Shown here piece by piece: positions 34,836 to 43,456 of a DNA stretch of 64,000 nucleotides (positions within the stretch are counted from its first letter, which is position 1; each line of letters begins with the position of its first letter). The translations under genes and the position numbers were made by a program. Source of the stretch: Nocardia cyriacigeorgica GUH-2 (lineage in GTDB: Bacteria; Actinomycetota; Actinomycetes; Mycobacteriales; Mycobacteriaceae). The notes under the pieces were generated by a model. It searched no databases and was not told where the DNA came from. It was given only the letters and a program-made list of their open reading frames with translations. The stretch lies in contig NC_016887.1 in NCBI RefSeq assembly GCF_000284035.1, positions 5,580,001 to 5,644,000 on the forward strand, written 5' to 3'.

Positions 34836-35498
34836 TCAACTTGAACGACCGCGCAGGTTATCCACTGCGGTTCGCGCCGCCAGGCGGACATCTTCGTGCG
34901 GGTCTTCCAGCAACATTTCAATCGCCGATACCGCATCGGTGACGCCCAGGTCGTCGAGAGCGTCGACGGCCGTCTCCCGCACGATGTAGTCGGAATCGTT
35001 CAGCCCCTGCATCAACGCTGGACGCGCCGAATCCGGCTCTGCCCGAGCCAGATAGTCCAGTACTGCAGCGCGGACGATCGGCGCCTGATGATCCCCCGTT
35101 CGACGGACAGCCTGTCCCATGTCAGTAGCTCCGAGCGAGCCGAGAATCCTGATCGCGTCAGCGACAACCACGGGTTCAGAGCCGCCGACCAGGGTTCTCA
35201 CTGCGTCCACAAATGCTGGATCTTCACCCTGATGGAGGGCAAGCACGGTGAGCGCTGCGCGCAACTGTGGAACACGCCGACCCACTAGTTCCTGACCGAG
35301 CACCTCGATACCGGCCTGCCCCTGCCTGTACAGCTCTTCGGCAACGGCTTCGTAGAAGTCGTCGTACTCGCCTTCGACAGAGAACCTAGCCACAAGATCC
35401 GATAGAGACAGACCACCGAGGTTGGAGCGCATCTCTTCGGCAGTCAGATCCTCTGGCCAGAGAGGCCGCCGGCCCGCCGAGTCCTCATCTGCGTTCAC
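34836..35498 (-). CDS. HEAT-repeat protein
   Basis: 220 aa from GTG at 35498, which overlaps the stop of the upstream disrupted gene (GTGA); an ATG at 35510 lies 0 nt after AAGAAGGA. After an N-terminal acidic stretch, residues about 70-215 form at least four helical HEAT/PBS-lyase repeats (e.g. PIVRAAVLDYLARAEPDSARPALM, then DYIVRETAVDALDDLGVTDAV, then EDVRLAARTAVDNLRG). Such scaffolds bind proteins; next to an apparent small broken gene it could be an immunity or adaptor protein. Lower GC than flanks. Confidence 0.78.
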   Translation of the reverse strand: MNADEDSAGRRPLWPEDLTAEEMRSNLGGLSLSDLVARFSVEGEYDDFYEAVAEELYRQGQAGIEVLGQELVGRRVPQLRAALTVLALHQGEDPAFVDAVRTLVGGSEPVVVADAIRILGSLGATDMGQAVRRTGDHQAPIVRAAVLDYLARAEPDSARPALMQGLNDSDYIVRETAVDALDDLGVTDAVSAIEMLLEDPHEDVRLAARTAVDNLRGRSS

Positions 35499-35654
35499 TT
35501 GACGCCACATTCCTTCTTGATCTCGTTGAGCGACTTGCCCTTGAACTCGCCGGGAAACGCTCGTGGACGAGATCACCGACCACTCCGGAATGACCACGGT
35601 GATTCGGTCGGACGGCTCCAAGGGGCGAAGCCAGCGGCCGACGTAGGTCGTCAG
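35495..35654 (-). pseudogene. Frame-disrupted small gene
   Basis: 160 bp, one more than a multiple of three. From CTG at 35654 (overlapping the membrane gene's TGA) one frame reads TTYVGRWLRPLEPSDRITVV...EWSVISSTSV with GC-rich third positions; after GCGTTTCCC the coding signal moves to another frame reading PGEFKGKSLNEIKKECGVK-stop. Removing one T joins the two. The tail stop overlaps the HEAT start. Either a true frameshift or a sequence error; the product is not recognised, though the tail loosely resembles TrkA-C domains. Confidence 0.5.
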
Positions 35655-35953
35655 TCCGATCTGGAGAAGTCCGTTCGCGAGCGCGCTGTGAAGACCCGGG
35701 TGAGCAGACCGACGACCGCCCCGACGAGAGTACCGATGAGAACCAGGCCGACGGAGACTGTCCAAGGCTCGTAGGCGAACGCGACATTGATGGTCTCGGT
35801 CATTTCGGGATCGATTGCGGCGCAACTAAGTGTTGCCGTCCCTGCGCCGCCGACGATCAGCCACCAGAATGCGCCAGCGAATACCGCACCGAGAAGCGTT
35901 CCAAGTGCGGCGGAGTATATGACGATGGCTCTCACTGGTGACGTACGCTCCAA
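35651..35953 (-). CDS. Small membrane protein
   Basis: 100 aa. Two transmembrane helices (about residues 8-35, VIYSAALGTLLGAVFAGAFWWLIVGG, and 64-88, VGLVLIGTLVGAVVGLLTRV) joined by an exported loop with one Cys, ending in a basic tail. Unknown. It lies 7 bp downstream of the 35961 gene and its stop overlaps a possible CTG start of the next reading frame. Part of the minus-strand lower-GC unit. Confidence 0.65.
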   Translation of the reverse strand: MERTSPVRAIVIYSAALGTLLGAVFAGAFWWLIVGGAGTATLSCAAIDPEMTETINVAFAYEPWTVSVGLVLIGTLVGAVVGLLTRVFTARSRTDFSRSD

Positions 35954-35960
35954 TCTAGTT

Positions 35961-36785
35961 CTACAGCCCTCTGGACCGCAGCCCGCCTTCGCGGCGAATC
36001 GTGATAAGAACCGGGTTCGAAAGGCCGACGACCTGACTTGATCGAGCTAGTTGCGTGATTATATAGCTACTCACATCGAACGATAGCTCCGGAACGGAAA
36101 CGCGCGTTTCGATTCTCCCTGCGCTATTTCCTAGCCAGACATTTCGACTCATCTCGGAGGGCTCAGTCAAAAGGTAATCGGAAGAATCCGAGGTTACCGC
36201 GTCGTCGAACATCAAGCCAGTAATTTCGCATGACGAATTCAACTCGCCGACAAGGTCGTTGGCCCTACCGACGAAAGTGTCGTCCTCGCCGCCTTCGATC
36301 TCGACCCGCAGATCTGTGCGAGCGTTCGGGTCCGACATGGCAAGTGCGCCCCAGGTGTGCGGCTGATGTATCAATTCGTAGCCTAGAGGAAACATCATCT
36401 GCACTCCAGCCAGCGAAAGCGTACCGACTCTTTGCAGGGTCTTTTCTGCGCAAAGATTTAGTTGAGCGATCGGAATCCATGGCTGTTCATACGGCTGTGC
36501 AAGGCTCGTTTGGACCCAGAGCACGTGGTCGTCACAGCTCGATTCGCCGGACGGCCAGGCCCCTCCAGCGTCGTTCATGCCCCAGAGGACTCCGGCATAC
36601 CCGCGTGGCCGGTCTGCCTCACCTACCGCGAGTGCAGCCGAATCGGACCAGTTGAGCGCTTCGGCGTACTTGTTGAACAGGCTATACGCATCCTCGCCCG
36701 GTTGACCGAGCTTGTTCCACGGGTGCCGCCGAAGCGTACCGTACACGGCGATGAAGCATTCGCTGGTCAATATCACAGAGGCCAT
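35961..36785 (-). CDS. Unknown protein in lower-GC patch
   Basis: 274 aa, no recognised family. Predicted mixed alpha/beta with acidic surface (VEIEGGEDDTFVGRANDLVGELNSSCEITGLMFDD) and no signal peptide or transmembrane segment. Codon use is clearly more AT-rich than in the surrounding chromosome. It follows the LGFP gene by 12 bp, so the two are probably one operon; it could be an intracellular partner of the secreted LGFP protein. Confidence 0.7.
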   Translation of the reverse strand: MASVILTSECFIAVYGTLRRHPWNKLGQPGEDAYSLFNKYAEALNWSDSAALAVGEADRPRGYAGVLWGMNDAGGAWPSGESSCDDHVLWVQTSLAQPYEQPWIPIAQLNLCAEKTLQRVGTLSLAGVQMMFPLGYELIHQPHTWGALAMSDPNARTDLRVEIEGGEDDTFVGRANDLVGELNSSCEITGLMFDDAVTSDSSDYLLTEPSEMSRNVWLGNSAGRIETRVSVPELSFDVSSYIITQLARSSQVVGLSNPVLITIRREGGLRSRGL

Positions 36786-36797
36786 TCTCTCATTTCT

Positions 36798-38363
36798 CTA
36801 GCCGCAAGCGAATGTATTTTCCTGTCCGTATTCCTTGTTGGGTGCGTCCGGCGACCCGTTGACATCGACGTCGATCTCGACGCGCCAGGTGGTCGATGAA
36901 GTTCCGTTGCACGGACCGTTGGCCGCTGCTCTCTGGCCACTGCCGCCGCCTGGGTACACTTTTGTCGCTACCGCTAGGTCTCCGCGATCGACCCAGTCTC
37001 CACTGGAGTTTTTGTACTGCAGTTGGGCGGTGACGGTTGCGGTTGTCATGGGTTTGCAGTCCTTGATTGCCACCCACCATGCATGCCCCGATGCTGTTTT
37101 TCCGGTTGGATTCTGTCCCCAGGTGCTGATGTGCACTCGGTCTGCACGCCCAGCGAATACGCATAGTTTGATAATGCCAGCGGCATCTTCGTACTCGAAT
37201 TGATGGGTAAAGAGGGTGTAGACTTCGATCGTCCCGTATTGGAATGATTGAGTATACCGGTTGTTCGGCCCAGTGGTCTGCTCTCCGATCGGATATCCGA
37301 ATGTACCTTGCTCGTAGCCGGAGTCTTCCCATCGGGCGAGGATTTCTCCCTGCACTATATGGGCGCCAGTTTCCGATGACCAGTAGATAACACCGTTCTG
37401 GAACCGGGCCATCTGCCCTTGGTTGTCAGGGGGAAGTCCGATCTGGTCTTGGATGGGGTACCCGAGGAGTGTGCCGCCCGGCTCCAAACCGCCGACGGAG
37501 TTGTATTTTTCACGAATGGCACCGTTCCGAAGAGCTGAGCCAATGGCGTTTTGGAAGGCGACATAGATGACGCCACCCTCGAATTCCTGCCGACGGCCGC
37601 CATCAGGTAGCAGGATCTCGTCGGTCGTCGGGTACTTCAGCCAACCCGCCTCGTAGCCATGAATTCCCCAGCGATTCAGAAAGCTGTTCACGACCGGGTG
37701 GGCGCCGGTTGCGCCAGACCAGTAGATGGGACCATTCTGAAAGTGGGATCTTTTTCCGTACCCGTCCGGGTTTGTGAGCTCTTCACTCGTCGGCCAGAGC
37801 AAGAAGCTGTTCGGGCCTCCGAGCGAGTCATATTTGACGCGGATTGCGCCGCACACGTAGTACGGGGCAGGCCAATACACAGAGCAACCTTCACCGGCGA
37901 TGAACGCTGCTGTACCCGCGGACTCTGGTTTGCGTCCGCCATTGGCCTTCAGCTCCGCCTCCATCACTTCTGCGCGGTCGGCGTCATCCTTTGTGTACCC
38001 CTCGGGAATCTCTTCTCGGTCCGACCGCATCTTGCCCGGCATGACACGGCGATTGGGGTTGTCGGTCGGCTTCCACCTGCCAGGTTTCGACTTCGGTGGC
38101 TGCGCCGGTGCCTGCGCCGGAGCAGGTGCGGTCGAATTCGTCGTTGAGCGCGCGACTCCATCCTCCGGCACCTGTTGTGATGTCGGTGTCGCGGCTCGCG
38201 GCGAGGTTGTAGTGGATGTTGTCGCTCTCGGATGGGTGGGGTCCGAAGTGGGTTCAGCCGTGCTGGTTGCGGCACCGACAACCAGTAGGATTGCGGCAGT
38301 GGATAGTCCCACGGATGCACGGAATCTGGCACGTCGACTGCTTCTCTGTTGGTGTAGACGCAC
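36798..38363 (-). CDS. Secreted LGFP-repeat wall-associated protein
   Basis: 521 aa from GTG at 38363 with GGAGGGG just upstream. Signal peptide about residues 1-36 (STAAILLVVGAATSTA). A Pro/Thr/Ser-rich linker (37-100) is followed by four or five LGFP repeats (about 165-400; e.g. FQNGPIYWSGATGAHPV, FEGGVIYVAF, FQNGVIYWSSETGAHIV), known in corynebacterial and mycobacterial envelope proteins as mycolate-layer anchors. The last 110 residues form a Cys-containing beta domain (LCVFAGRADRVHISTWGQN...AWWVAIKDCKPMTTATVTAQL). Low GC suggests transfer among mycolata. Confidence 0.85.
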   Translation of the reverse strand: MRLHQQRSSRRARFRASVGLSTAAILLVVGAATSTAEPTSDPTHPRATTSTTTSPRAATPTSQQVPEDGVARSTTNSTAPAPAQAPAQPPKSKPGRWKPTDNPNRRVMPGKMRSDREEIPEGYTKDDADRAEVMEAELKANGGRKPESAGTAAFIAGEGCSVYWPAPYYVCGAIRVKYDSLGGPNSFLLWPTSEELTNPDGYGKRSHFQNGPIYWSGATGAHPVVNSFLNRWGIHGYEAGWLKYPTTDEILLPDGGRRQEFEGGVIYVAFQNAIGSALRNGAIREKYNSVGGLEPGGTLLGYPIQDQIGLPPDNQGQMARFQNGVIYWSSETGAHIVQGEILARWEDSGYEQGTFGYPIGEQTTGPNNRYTQSFQYGTIEVYTLFTHQFEYEDAAGIIKLCVFAGRADRVHISTWGQNPTGKTASGHAWWVAIKDCKPMTTATVTAQLQYKNSSGDWVDRGDLAVATKVYPGGGSGQRAAANGPCNGTSSTTWRVEIDVDVNGSPDAPNKEYGQENTFACG

Positions 38364-38687
38364 AACCCCTCCTGTCGCCGAGCCCCGCTAGGAGCAGATA
38401 CCCCGTCATGGACCAAAGTGGAACAGGTCACTCGACCAGGTTCCAGCAATTGATAGCAGAACAGTCGGGGAAATAGCATGCGACACAACAAGCATGCCGT
38501 ACGGACATAGCCATCGGCGACGATGTGCCGACCGAGACGAAGTCTTGGCGATATCGCTGCCGTAAGGTCGCCAGCACGGCGAATTTTCAGCGAAGTCATG
38601 GGGTGTTCCGGCATGCAGGCCAGGACTATTAGAGCCCGCACGAGAATCCTCGTTCCCGAAGATCCCAGATCGTCGCCGGTCTCGGGC
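38364..38687 (-). other. Gene-free interval upstream of the LGFP gene
   Basis: 324 bp with no supported gene on either strand. It separates the two small overlapping genes from the LGFP gene on the minus strand and must hold the LGFP promoter. Only a short hairpin CGAGAATCCTCG near 38639 and scattered AT-rich stretches are visible. Confidence 0.5.
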
Positions 38688-38876
38688 TCATCGCCGCGTC
38701 CGATGATCCGGCGGCGGATCGACATCTACGACAAACCCGTCGGATCCGAGCGCACCCCAGGTGCCGTCAGACGCCTGCACCCAGCCGCGAACTTCGATAT
38801 CGTCCAGATCGGCGGGTTCATTCGGAATCAGCCAGGGGGGCGGAGACTCACTCGCCGCACTGCTCGGATCCGTCAC
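38688..38876 (-). CDS. Small acidic unknown protein
   Basis: 62 aa. MTDPSSAASESPPPWLIPNEP then ADLDDIEVRGWVQASDGTWGALGSDGFVVDV. Acidic, Pro-rich N-terminus, likely a small soluble domain. Its ATG overlaps the stop of the gene upstream (ATGA), which supports a real coupled gene despite the length. No family recognised. Confidence 0.55.
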   Translation of the reverse strand: MTDPSSAASESPPPWLIPNEPADLDDIEVRGWVQASDGTWGALGSDGFVVDVDPPPDHRTRR

Positions 38877-39223
38877 CGGACGAACCGTTCGCCACGGCTA
38901 TCAGGGATGAGAACGCCGGCGCCGGCGAGTGTGCGGTAAGCGATCCGCTTGCGCGCACAGGAGTACAGATCACAGGTCAGGTGGGTTCTCATGACCTGCC
39001 TGGCTGCTGGGACGGACATTTCGCCGCCGGCAGGAGCGTCATGCGGCCAGTTGATCGGCCACATGCTGGCGTCGAGTAGTTCTTGTTCGCACCGGCGCAG
39101 GATGTCTCCGACCGGAACGCTGCCGACCGGGTGAACAGTGTTGCGATCCAATAGCCTCAGCGCGCCGAAGAAGGCGGCGGCAACGCCTGCTGCTATGACC
39201 AGGGCTGATATGACGTCGGCCAT
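38873..39223 (-). CDS. Small membrane-anchored unknown protein
   Basis: 116 aa. N-terminal transmembrane helix (VISALVIAAGVAAAFFGALRLL, about residues 4-25) then a soluble part with DILRRCEQELLDASMWPINWPHDAP and HLTCDLYSCARKRIAYRTLAGAGVL; three Cys. Unrecognised. First gene of a two-gene minus-strand unit with 38688, and divergent from the XRE-TPR regulator over 134 bp that carries a perfect operator-like palindrome, so the regulator may control it. Confidence 0.65.
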   Translation of the reverse strand: MADVISALVIAAGVAAAFFGALRLLDRNTVHPVGSVPVGDILRRCEQELLDASMWPINWPHDAPAGGEMSVPAARQVMRTHLTCDLYSCARKRIAYRTLAGAGVLIPDSRGERFVR

Positions 39224-39314
39224 GTTGTGCCTCGCGGGTAGTGGGCGGTCAACCGCCTCGCGGCGGCTGCTTGCTGCACATCTGGCAGCAACCTTGGCAC
39301 CACAAATCCCGGGC

Positions 39315-39336
39315 GACTGCTAATTTTTTAGCAGTC
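39315..39336. promoter_or_regulatory. Palindromic operator between 39223 gene and XRE-TPR regulator
   Basis: GACTGCTAA-TTTT-TTAGCAGTC, perfect 9-bp arms. It lies 21 bp before the regulator start. TACGCT at 39345-39350 is a candidate -10 seven bases before the ATG, implying a leaderless message and autoregulation. Confidence 0.65.
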
Positions 39337-39357
39337 TCTCGATGTACGCTGGAGCGC

Positions 39358-40581
39358 ATGAGTCCTGAGCCGCTGATGCAGGGCATCGGCACCAGCATTG
39401 CCGCTTACCGACGTGCGATCGGCATCTCCCAGCTGGATCTCGCGCGGGGAATCGGTAAGTCCGTCCAGTGGGTCAGTGGCGTGGAACGTGGTGCGCTGCA
39501 TGCGGAGCGCCTGACCGACCTGATCAACATCGCGACGGTTGTCGGATGCAAGCTCGAGGATTTGCTCGGCCGGCCGATAGATACTCTGGCGCCGAGCACA
39601 CCGCCGAGGACCGAAGCCGTTGCTGCCGTTCGGGAAGTGATGATGCGTGCGGCGGTTCCGCAGTCGGCACCGTCATCCGATATTTCGCTCGATGAGGTAG
39701 GTAATCGGGTCGCCCAGGCGTGGACGACGTGGCACACCTCGCCCACCGCCCACAGCGCGCTGGGCCGAGTTCTGCCAGACCTGCTGGCTGACGCCAATGC
39801 GGCGTATGCGGTGGCCGACGATCGACGCCGTGCAGCACGTAGCCTGTCGGGGACCTACCAGATCACCCGGCAGTGGCTGCATCATCTACCCGAGGGCGAC
39901 CTCGCCTGGGTGGCGGCCGAGCGCGCGATGAATGCCGCACGCGAGGCAGATGACCCACACTTGATCGCCCTTGGCGCCTGGGCATTATCGGCCTCATATC
40001 GACGCGCCGGACAACAGGACGAAGCGACCCGGTTGTGCTTGTCGGCAGCCGATGAATTGAAGAAGAGACTCGACAAGGACCCTGCTGCGACCGATTTGAT
40101 CGCGGACTACGGAATGCTGCACTTGGCCGCAGCGATCTCCGCAGCGCAGAGCGACGAAGACGGCCGCGCGTGGGCTCTGCACCGAGTCGCAGAGGACGCT
40201 GCCCGCTCGCTGGGCGCCGCCTACGATCCGTGGACGATGTTCGGACAAGGCAACGTGGATATTCACGGCCTGGCGATCTCTGCCGAACTCGGGCGTCCCG
40301 ATGCTGTGATCGACTACGCGTCCAGGCTGGATGTCAACGATGTTCCCAGCGTGGAACGCAAGTCCAGAGTTCTGGTCGACACCGCGCGCGGACACGTGCA
40401 ACGCAAAGAGGACGAGGCAGCCGCACTGGCACTGTTGGACGCCGAACGCATCTCCGCCGAGGAGGTGCGCGACTCCGGCCTTGTCCGAGAGCTATTGCGA
40501 GAGCTGCTGTTTCGTGACCACGCCAGGGCAAGGCCGCATGTTCGTGGTCTGGCGCGGCGCTGCGGGCTGATCGCCGGATGA
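39358..40581 (+). CDS. XRE helix-turn-helix regulator with TPR-like sensor domain
   Basis: 407 aa from ATG at 39358; the reading frame is open further upstream but through the operator. Helix-turn-helix at about residues 10-65 (ISQLDLARGIGKSVQWVSGVERGALHAERLTDL). The remainder is an all-helical tetratricopeptide-like array (RRAARSLSGTYQITRQWLHHL, then HLIALGAWALSASYRRAGQQDEATRL, then ALHRVAEDAARSLGAAYDPWTMF), typical of actinobacterial regulators that sense peptides or small ligands. It overlaps nnr by 4 bp, an unusual partner. Confidence 0.85.
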   Translation: MSPEPLMQGIGTSIAAYRRAIGISQLDLARGIGKSVQWVSGVERGALHAERLTDLINIATVVGCKLEDLLGRPIDTLAPSTPPRTEAVAAVREVMMRAAVPQSAPSSDISLDEVGNRVAQAWTTWHTSPTAHSALGRVLPDLLADANAAYAVADDRRRAARSLSGTYQITRQWLHHLPEGDLAWVAAERAMNAAREADDPHLIALGAWALSASYRRAGQQDEATRLCLSAADELKKRLDKDPAATDLIADYGMLHLAAAISAAQSDEDGRAWALHRVAEDAARSLGAAYDPWTMFGQGNVDIHGLAISAELGRPDAVIDYASRLDVNDVPSVERKSRVLVDTARGHVQRKEDEAAALALLDAERISAEEVRDSGLVRELLRELLFRDHARARPHVRGLARRCGLIAG

Positions 40582-42128
40582 TGGGTATCGAACAGGCCTC
40601 GGCGGAATCCTGCTGGGCGTACCCCGGCAGAGATGTTCAGGTGGCTGTCGCGAAGGAACTCGAGACAGGTCGCCCGGATCGCCTGTTGCGCAAGGCGGCC
40701 GCAGGTCTGGCGACCATCGTCGCGAACGAACTCGAGCGGCGTTACGGTGCGGTCTACGGCCGGCGCGTGACCATGCTGGTCGGCTCCGGCAACAACGGTG
40801 CTGACGCGTTGCTGGCCGGTATTCGATTGCGACGCCGCGGAGTCCGCGTGGACGCGCTACTCACCGGTGCAACCGCCTACGAACCCGGGGTGCGGCAGTT
40901 GTTATCCGCTCGTGGCCGGGTTATCCCGGGAGCGGACGTCGGCGCCGGAAAGATGTCGCTCCGAACCGCTGACCTGATTCTGGACGGAATCGTTGGAGAG
41001 AGCGGCCAGGGCAGCCTTCGCGGGGCTGCCGCGGAATTGGTCGCAGCTATACCGCCCGGAACACCGGTGATCGCCGTCGACTTGCCGAGCGGGGTTGATC
41101 CGGACACCGGCGAAATTCATGGTCCCCACGTGCGTGCCGACCTGACGGTGACATTCGGCGCGTGGAAGGGCTGCTTGCTGCTGCCACCGGGTGCTCATGC
41201 TGCCGGAAAGCTGGAGTTCGTCAGCGTCGGCCTCCCGCAGTTCGAGGCCGGCCCAACCGTACGCCGCCTCGGCGCGGATGACCTCGCTGCGCGGTGGCCG
41301 GTCCCACCGCGAGTCGCCCACAAGTACACGCGCGGCGTACTCGGCATCGTCGCAGGTTCGGACCGCTATCCCGGAGCGGCCGTACTTGCCGTGCAGGGCG
41401 CGGTGGAATCCGGCGCGGCCGGTATCGCCCGATTCATCGGCCCGGACAGTGTCACTGCTCAAGTGTTGTCCGCCGTCCCCGAGGCCGTCCCCGGGATCGG
41501 ACGGGTCCAGGCATGGTTGCTCGGGTCGGGAGTCGAGGACGACCCACTCCAGGACAAGGCCATCGACGAGGCCCTGAGTTCCGGGCTGCCGTGCGTGGTC
41601 GATGCCGGCGCTCTCGAAGCCTGTGTGCGACGACGACTCGACGGCGAACGCCCGTCGAACGCCGATCGGGTTCTGCTCACACCCCACGCCGGGGAGCTTG
41701 CACGCATGATGGGCTGGCTGGGCCGCCCCACCGAACGCACGGAGGTCGAAGCCCGGCCATTGCACTACGGCCGTGAGCTGGCTCGTGCCCTGGAGGTGAC
41801 CGTCCTGGTCAAGGGGCCGACGACGATCATCGTTGGGCCGCGGGGAGTTGTGGCCAGCCAGGCGGAGGCACCACCATGGCTCGCGACCGCCGGGGCCGGT
41901 GACATTCTGGCGGGCATCGCGGGTGCACTGATGGCCGCGGGACTGGACGCGCTGGACGCCGGCGAGTTGGCGGCGTTCGTACACGGACGAGCCGCCATGA
42001 TCGCGCACCTCGCACGGGGCGGCGGGCCGCTGACCGCGAGGGCTGTCGGCCAGGCACTCCCCACCGTCGTCGGTGAACTCCTCGGCGCGCCGCCGATCTC
42101 GTCAGCGACCCCGCTCCCGCCTCGGTAA
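40578..42128 (+). CDS. nnr: Bifunctional NAD(P)H-hydrate epimerase/dehydratase
   Basis: 516 aa. Repairs hydrated NAD(P)H. N-terminal YjeF epimerase domain (about 15-225; LVGSGNNGADALLAGIRL, VDLPSGVDPDTG) and C-terminal ADP-dependent dehydratase domain (about 230-505; LLTPHAGELARM, VLVKGPTTIIVG, TAGAGDILAGIAGALMAAG). The N-terminal motif reads NNGADA where NNGGDG is usual. ATG at 40578 overlaps the regulator stop. Elsewhere nnr usually sits beside alr or glmS; the coupling to an XRE-TPR regulator suggests a regulated, possibly second, copy. Confidence 0.9.
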   Translation: MMGIEQASAESCWAYPGRDVQVAVAKELETGRPDRLLRKAAAGLATIVANELERRYGAVYGRRVTMLVGSGNNGADALLAGIRLRRRGVRVDALLTGATAYEPGVRQLLSARGRVIPGADVGAGKMSLRTADLILDGIVGESGQGSLRGAAAELVAAIPPGTPVIAVDLPSGVDPDTGEIHGPHVRADLTVTFGAWKGCLLLPPGAHAAGKLEFVSVGLPQFEAGPTVRRLGADDLAARWPVPPRVAHKYTRGVLGIVAGSDRYPGAAVLAVQGAVESGAAGIARFIGPDSVTAQVLSAVPEAVPGIGRVQAWLLGSGVEDDPLQDKAIDEALSSGLPCVVDAGALEACVRRRLDGERPSNADRVLLTPHAGELARMMGWLGRPTERTEVEARPLHYGRELARALEVTVLVKGPTTIIVGPRGVVASQAEAPPWLATAGAGDILAGIAGALMAAGLDALDAGELAAFVHGRAAMIAHLARGGGPLTARAVGQALPTVVGELLGAPPISSATPLPPR

Positions 42129-42137
42129 TTTGACGGT

Positions 42138-43316
42138 GTGGCTGCCGAGGACGATCAGAGACCAGCAGACCGGCCCGATCCCGCGGGCCAACTGAATCCG
42201 CCCCCGTGGCTGTTGCGCGCGTTCCTGCTCGCGGCGGCGACGGTGGCGGGTTTCGTGGTGGCGTTCTGGCTGCTGCAGCAGTTGCAGGGGCTGCTGACGG
42301 TGCTGATGGTGTCGCTGTTTCTGGCCTTTGCCATCGAGCCTGCGGTGAACTGGCTGGCCCGGCACGGCTGGCGGCGCGGCCCGGCCACCGGCGTGGTGTT
42401 CCTGACGCTGCTGCTGGTGGTGGTCGGATTCGTGTGGACCCTGGGGTCGCTGCTGGTGGAGCAGGTCACCACGCTGGTGGAAAACGCGCCGCGCTATGCG
42501 GATGAAGCGGTCGACCTGGTCAACAAGACCTTCAAAACCGATATGTCCGGCGACGATATCGAGAAGTACGCCACCGAGTGGAGTTCCAGCCTCGAGGGCT
42601 ATGCGGTGGGGCTGGCGGGCAATGTGTGGGGCATCGGCACCACCGCGGTGGCGGCGCTGTTCCAGGCGCTCGGCGTGCTGCTGTTCACCTACTATTTCGC
42701 CGCCGACGGCCCGCGCTTCCGCAATGCGGTCTGCTCGCTGCTGCCGCCGAACAAACAGCGACATGTGTTGCGCGCCTGGGATATCGCGGTGGAGAAGACC
42801 GGCGGCTACATCTATTCGCGCGGCCTGCTCGCGCTGGTGTCGACGCTGGCGCACTACATCATGCTGCGGGTGTTCGATGTGCCGTCGGCGTTCGCGCTGG
42901 CGTTGTGGGTGGGTGTGGTTTCGCAGTTCATCCCGACCGTCGGTACCTATCTGGCCGGTGCGCTGCCGGTGGTGGTGGCGGTGGTCAACAATCCGCCCGA
43001 CGGGTTGTGGGTGATCGGCTTCATCATCCTGTACCAGCAGTTCGAGAATTACGTGCTGCAACCGAGGATCACCGCGACGACCCTCGATATGCATCCGGCG
43101 GTGGCCTTCGGCGCGGTCCTCGCGGGGGCGGCAATACTAGGCCCGACGGGCGCGCTGCTGGCCATCCCGGTGACCGCGACCCTGCAAGCGTTCGCCGGCG
43201 CCTACATCCGCCGCTACGACGTGGAAGTGCCGGCCGAGGACGCGCCACTACCGCTGCCCAAACCCGAACGGCCGCATCATCGCCTGATCCGGATTCGCCG
43301 TCCCAAGCGCGACTGA
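42138..43316 (+). CDS. AI-2E-family transporter
   Basis: 392 aa from GTG at 42138. Seven to eight transmembrane helices, starting with LLRAFLLAAATVAGFVVAFWLL and VLMVSLFLAFAIEPAV, and the family's central VFDVPSAFALALWVGVVSQFIPTVGTYLAG and PRITATTLDMHPAVAFGAVLAGAAILGPTGALLAIP. Long cytosolic tail rich in Pro and basic residues. Members export quorum signals, lipids or Na+/Li+; the substrate is open. Ten bases after nnr, possibly co-transcribed. Confidence 0.9.
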   Translation: MAAEDDQRPADRPDPAGQLNPPPWLLRAFLLAAATVAGFVVAFWLLQQLQGLLTVLMVSLFLAFAIEPAVNWLARHGWRRGPATGVVFLTLLLVVVGFVWTLGSLLVEQVTTLVENAPRYADEAVDLVNKTFKTDMSGDDIEKYATEWSSSLEGYAVGLAGNVWGIGTTAVAALFQALGVLLFTYYFAADGPRFRNAVCSLLPPNKQRHVLRAWDIAVEKTGGYIYSRGLLALVSTLAHYIMLRVFDVPSAFALALWVGVVSQFIPTVGTYLAGALPVVVAVVNNPPDGLWVIGFIILYQQFENYVLQPRITATTLDMHPAVAFGAVLAGAAILGPTGALLAIPVTATLQAFAGAYIRRYDVEVPAEDAPLPLPKPERPHHRLIRIRRPKRD

Positions 43317-43456
43317 TCCACCGGGCCCGCGTGCCGAGCGAACCCGTTTCGCGATCCATTTCCCCAGCTCAACGCCGCGCGACGGGAATTCGCGCGCCTC
43401 GAGCCCGGTACTCGGGCGACAATGGAGCGATCGGCTGCGGGTGAAGCGGGAGGCGC

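Noticed and set aside
34649..34936. 95-codon open frame overlapping the aqdC remnant
   Set aside because: Its translation is Cys/Trp-rich and unlike a protein; the remnant's coding similarity is in a different frame.
37964..38725. 253-codon minus-strand frame overlapping the LGFP gene start
   Set aside because: It covers the LGFP signal peptide and Pro-rich linker in another frame and becomes Arg/His-rich nonsense.
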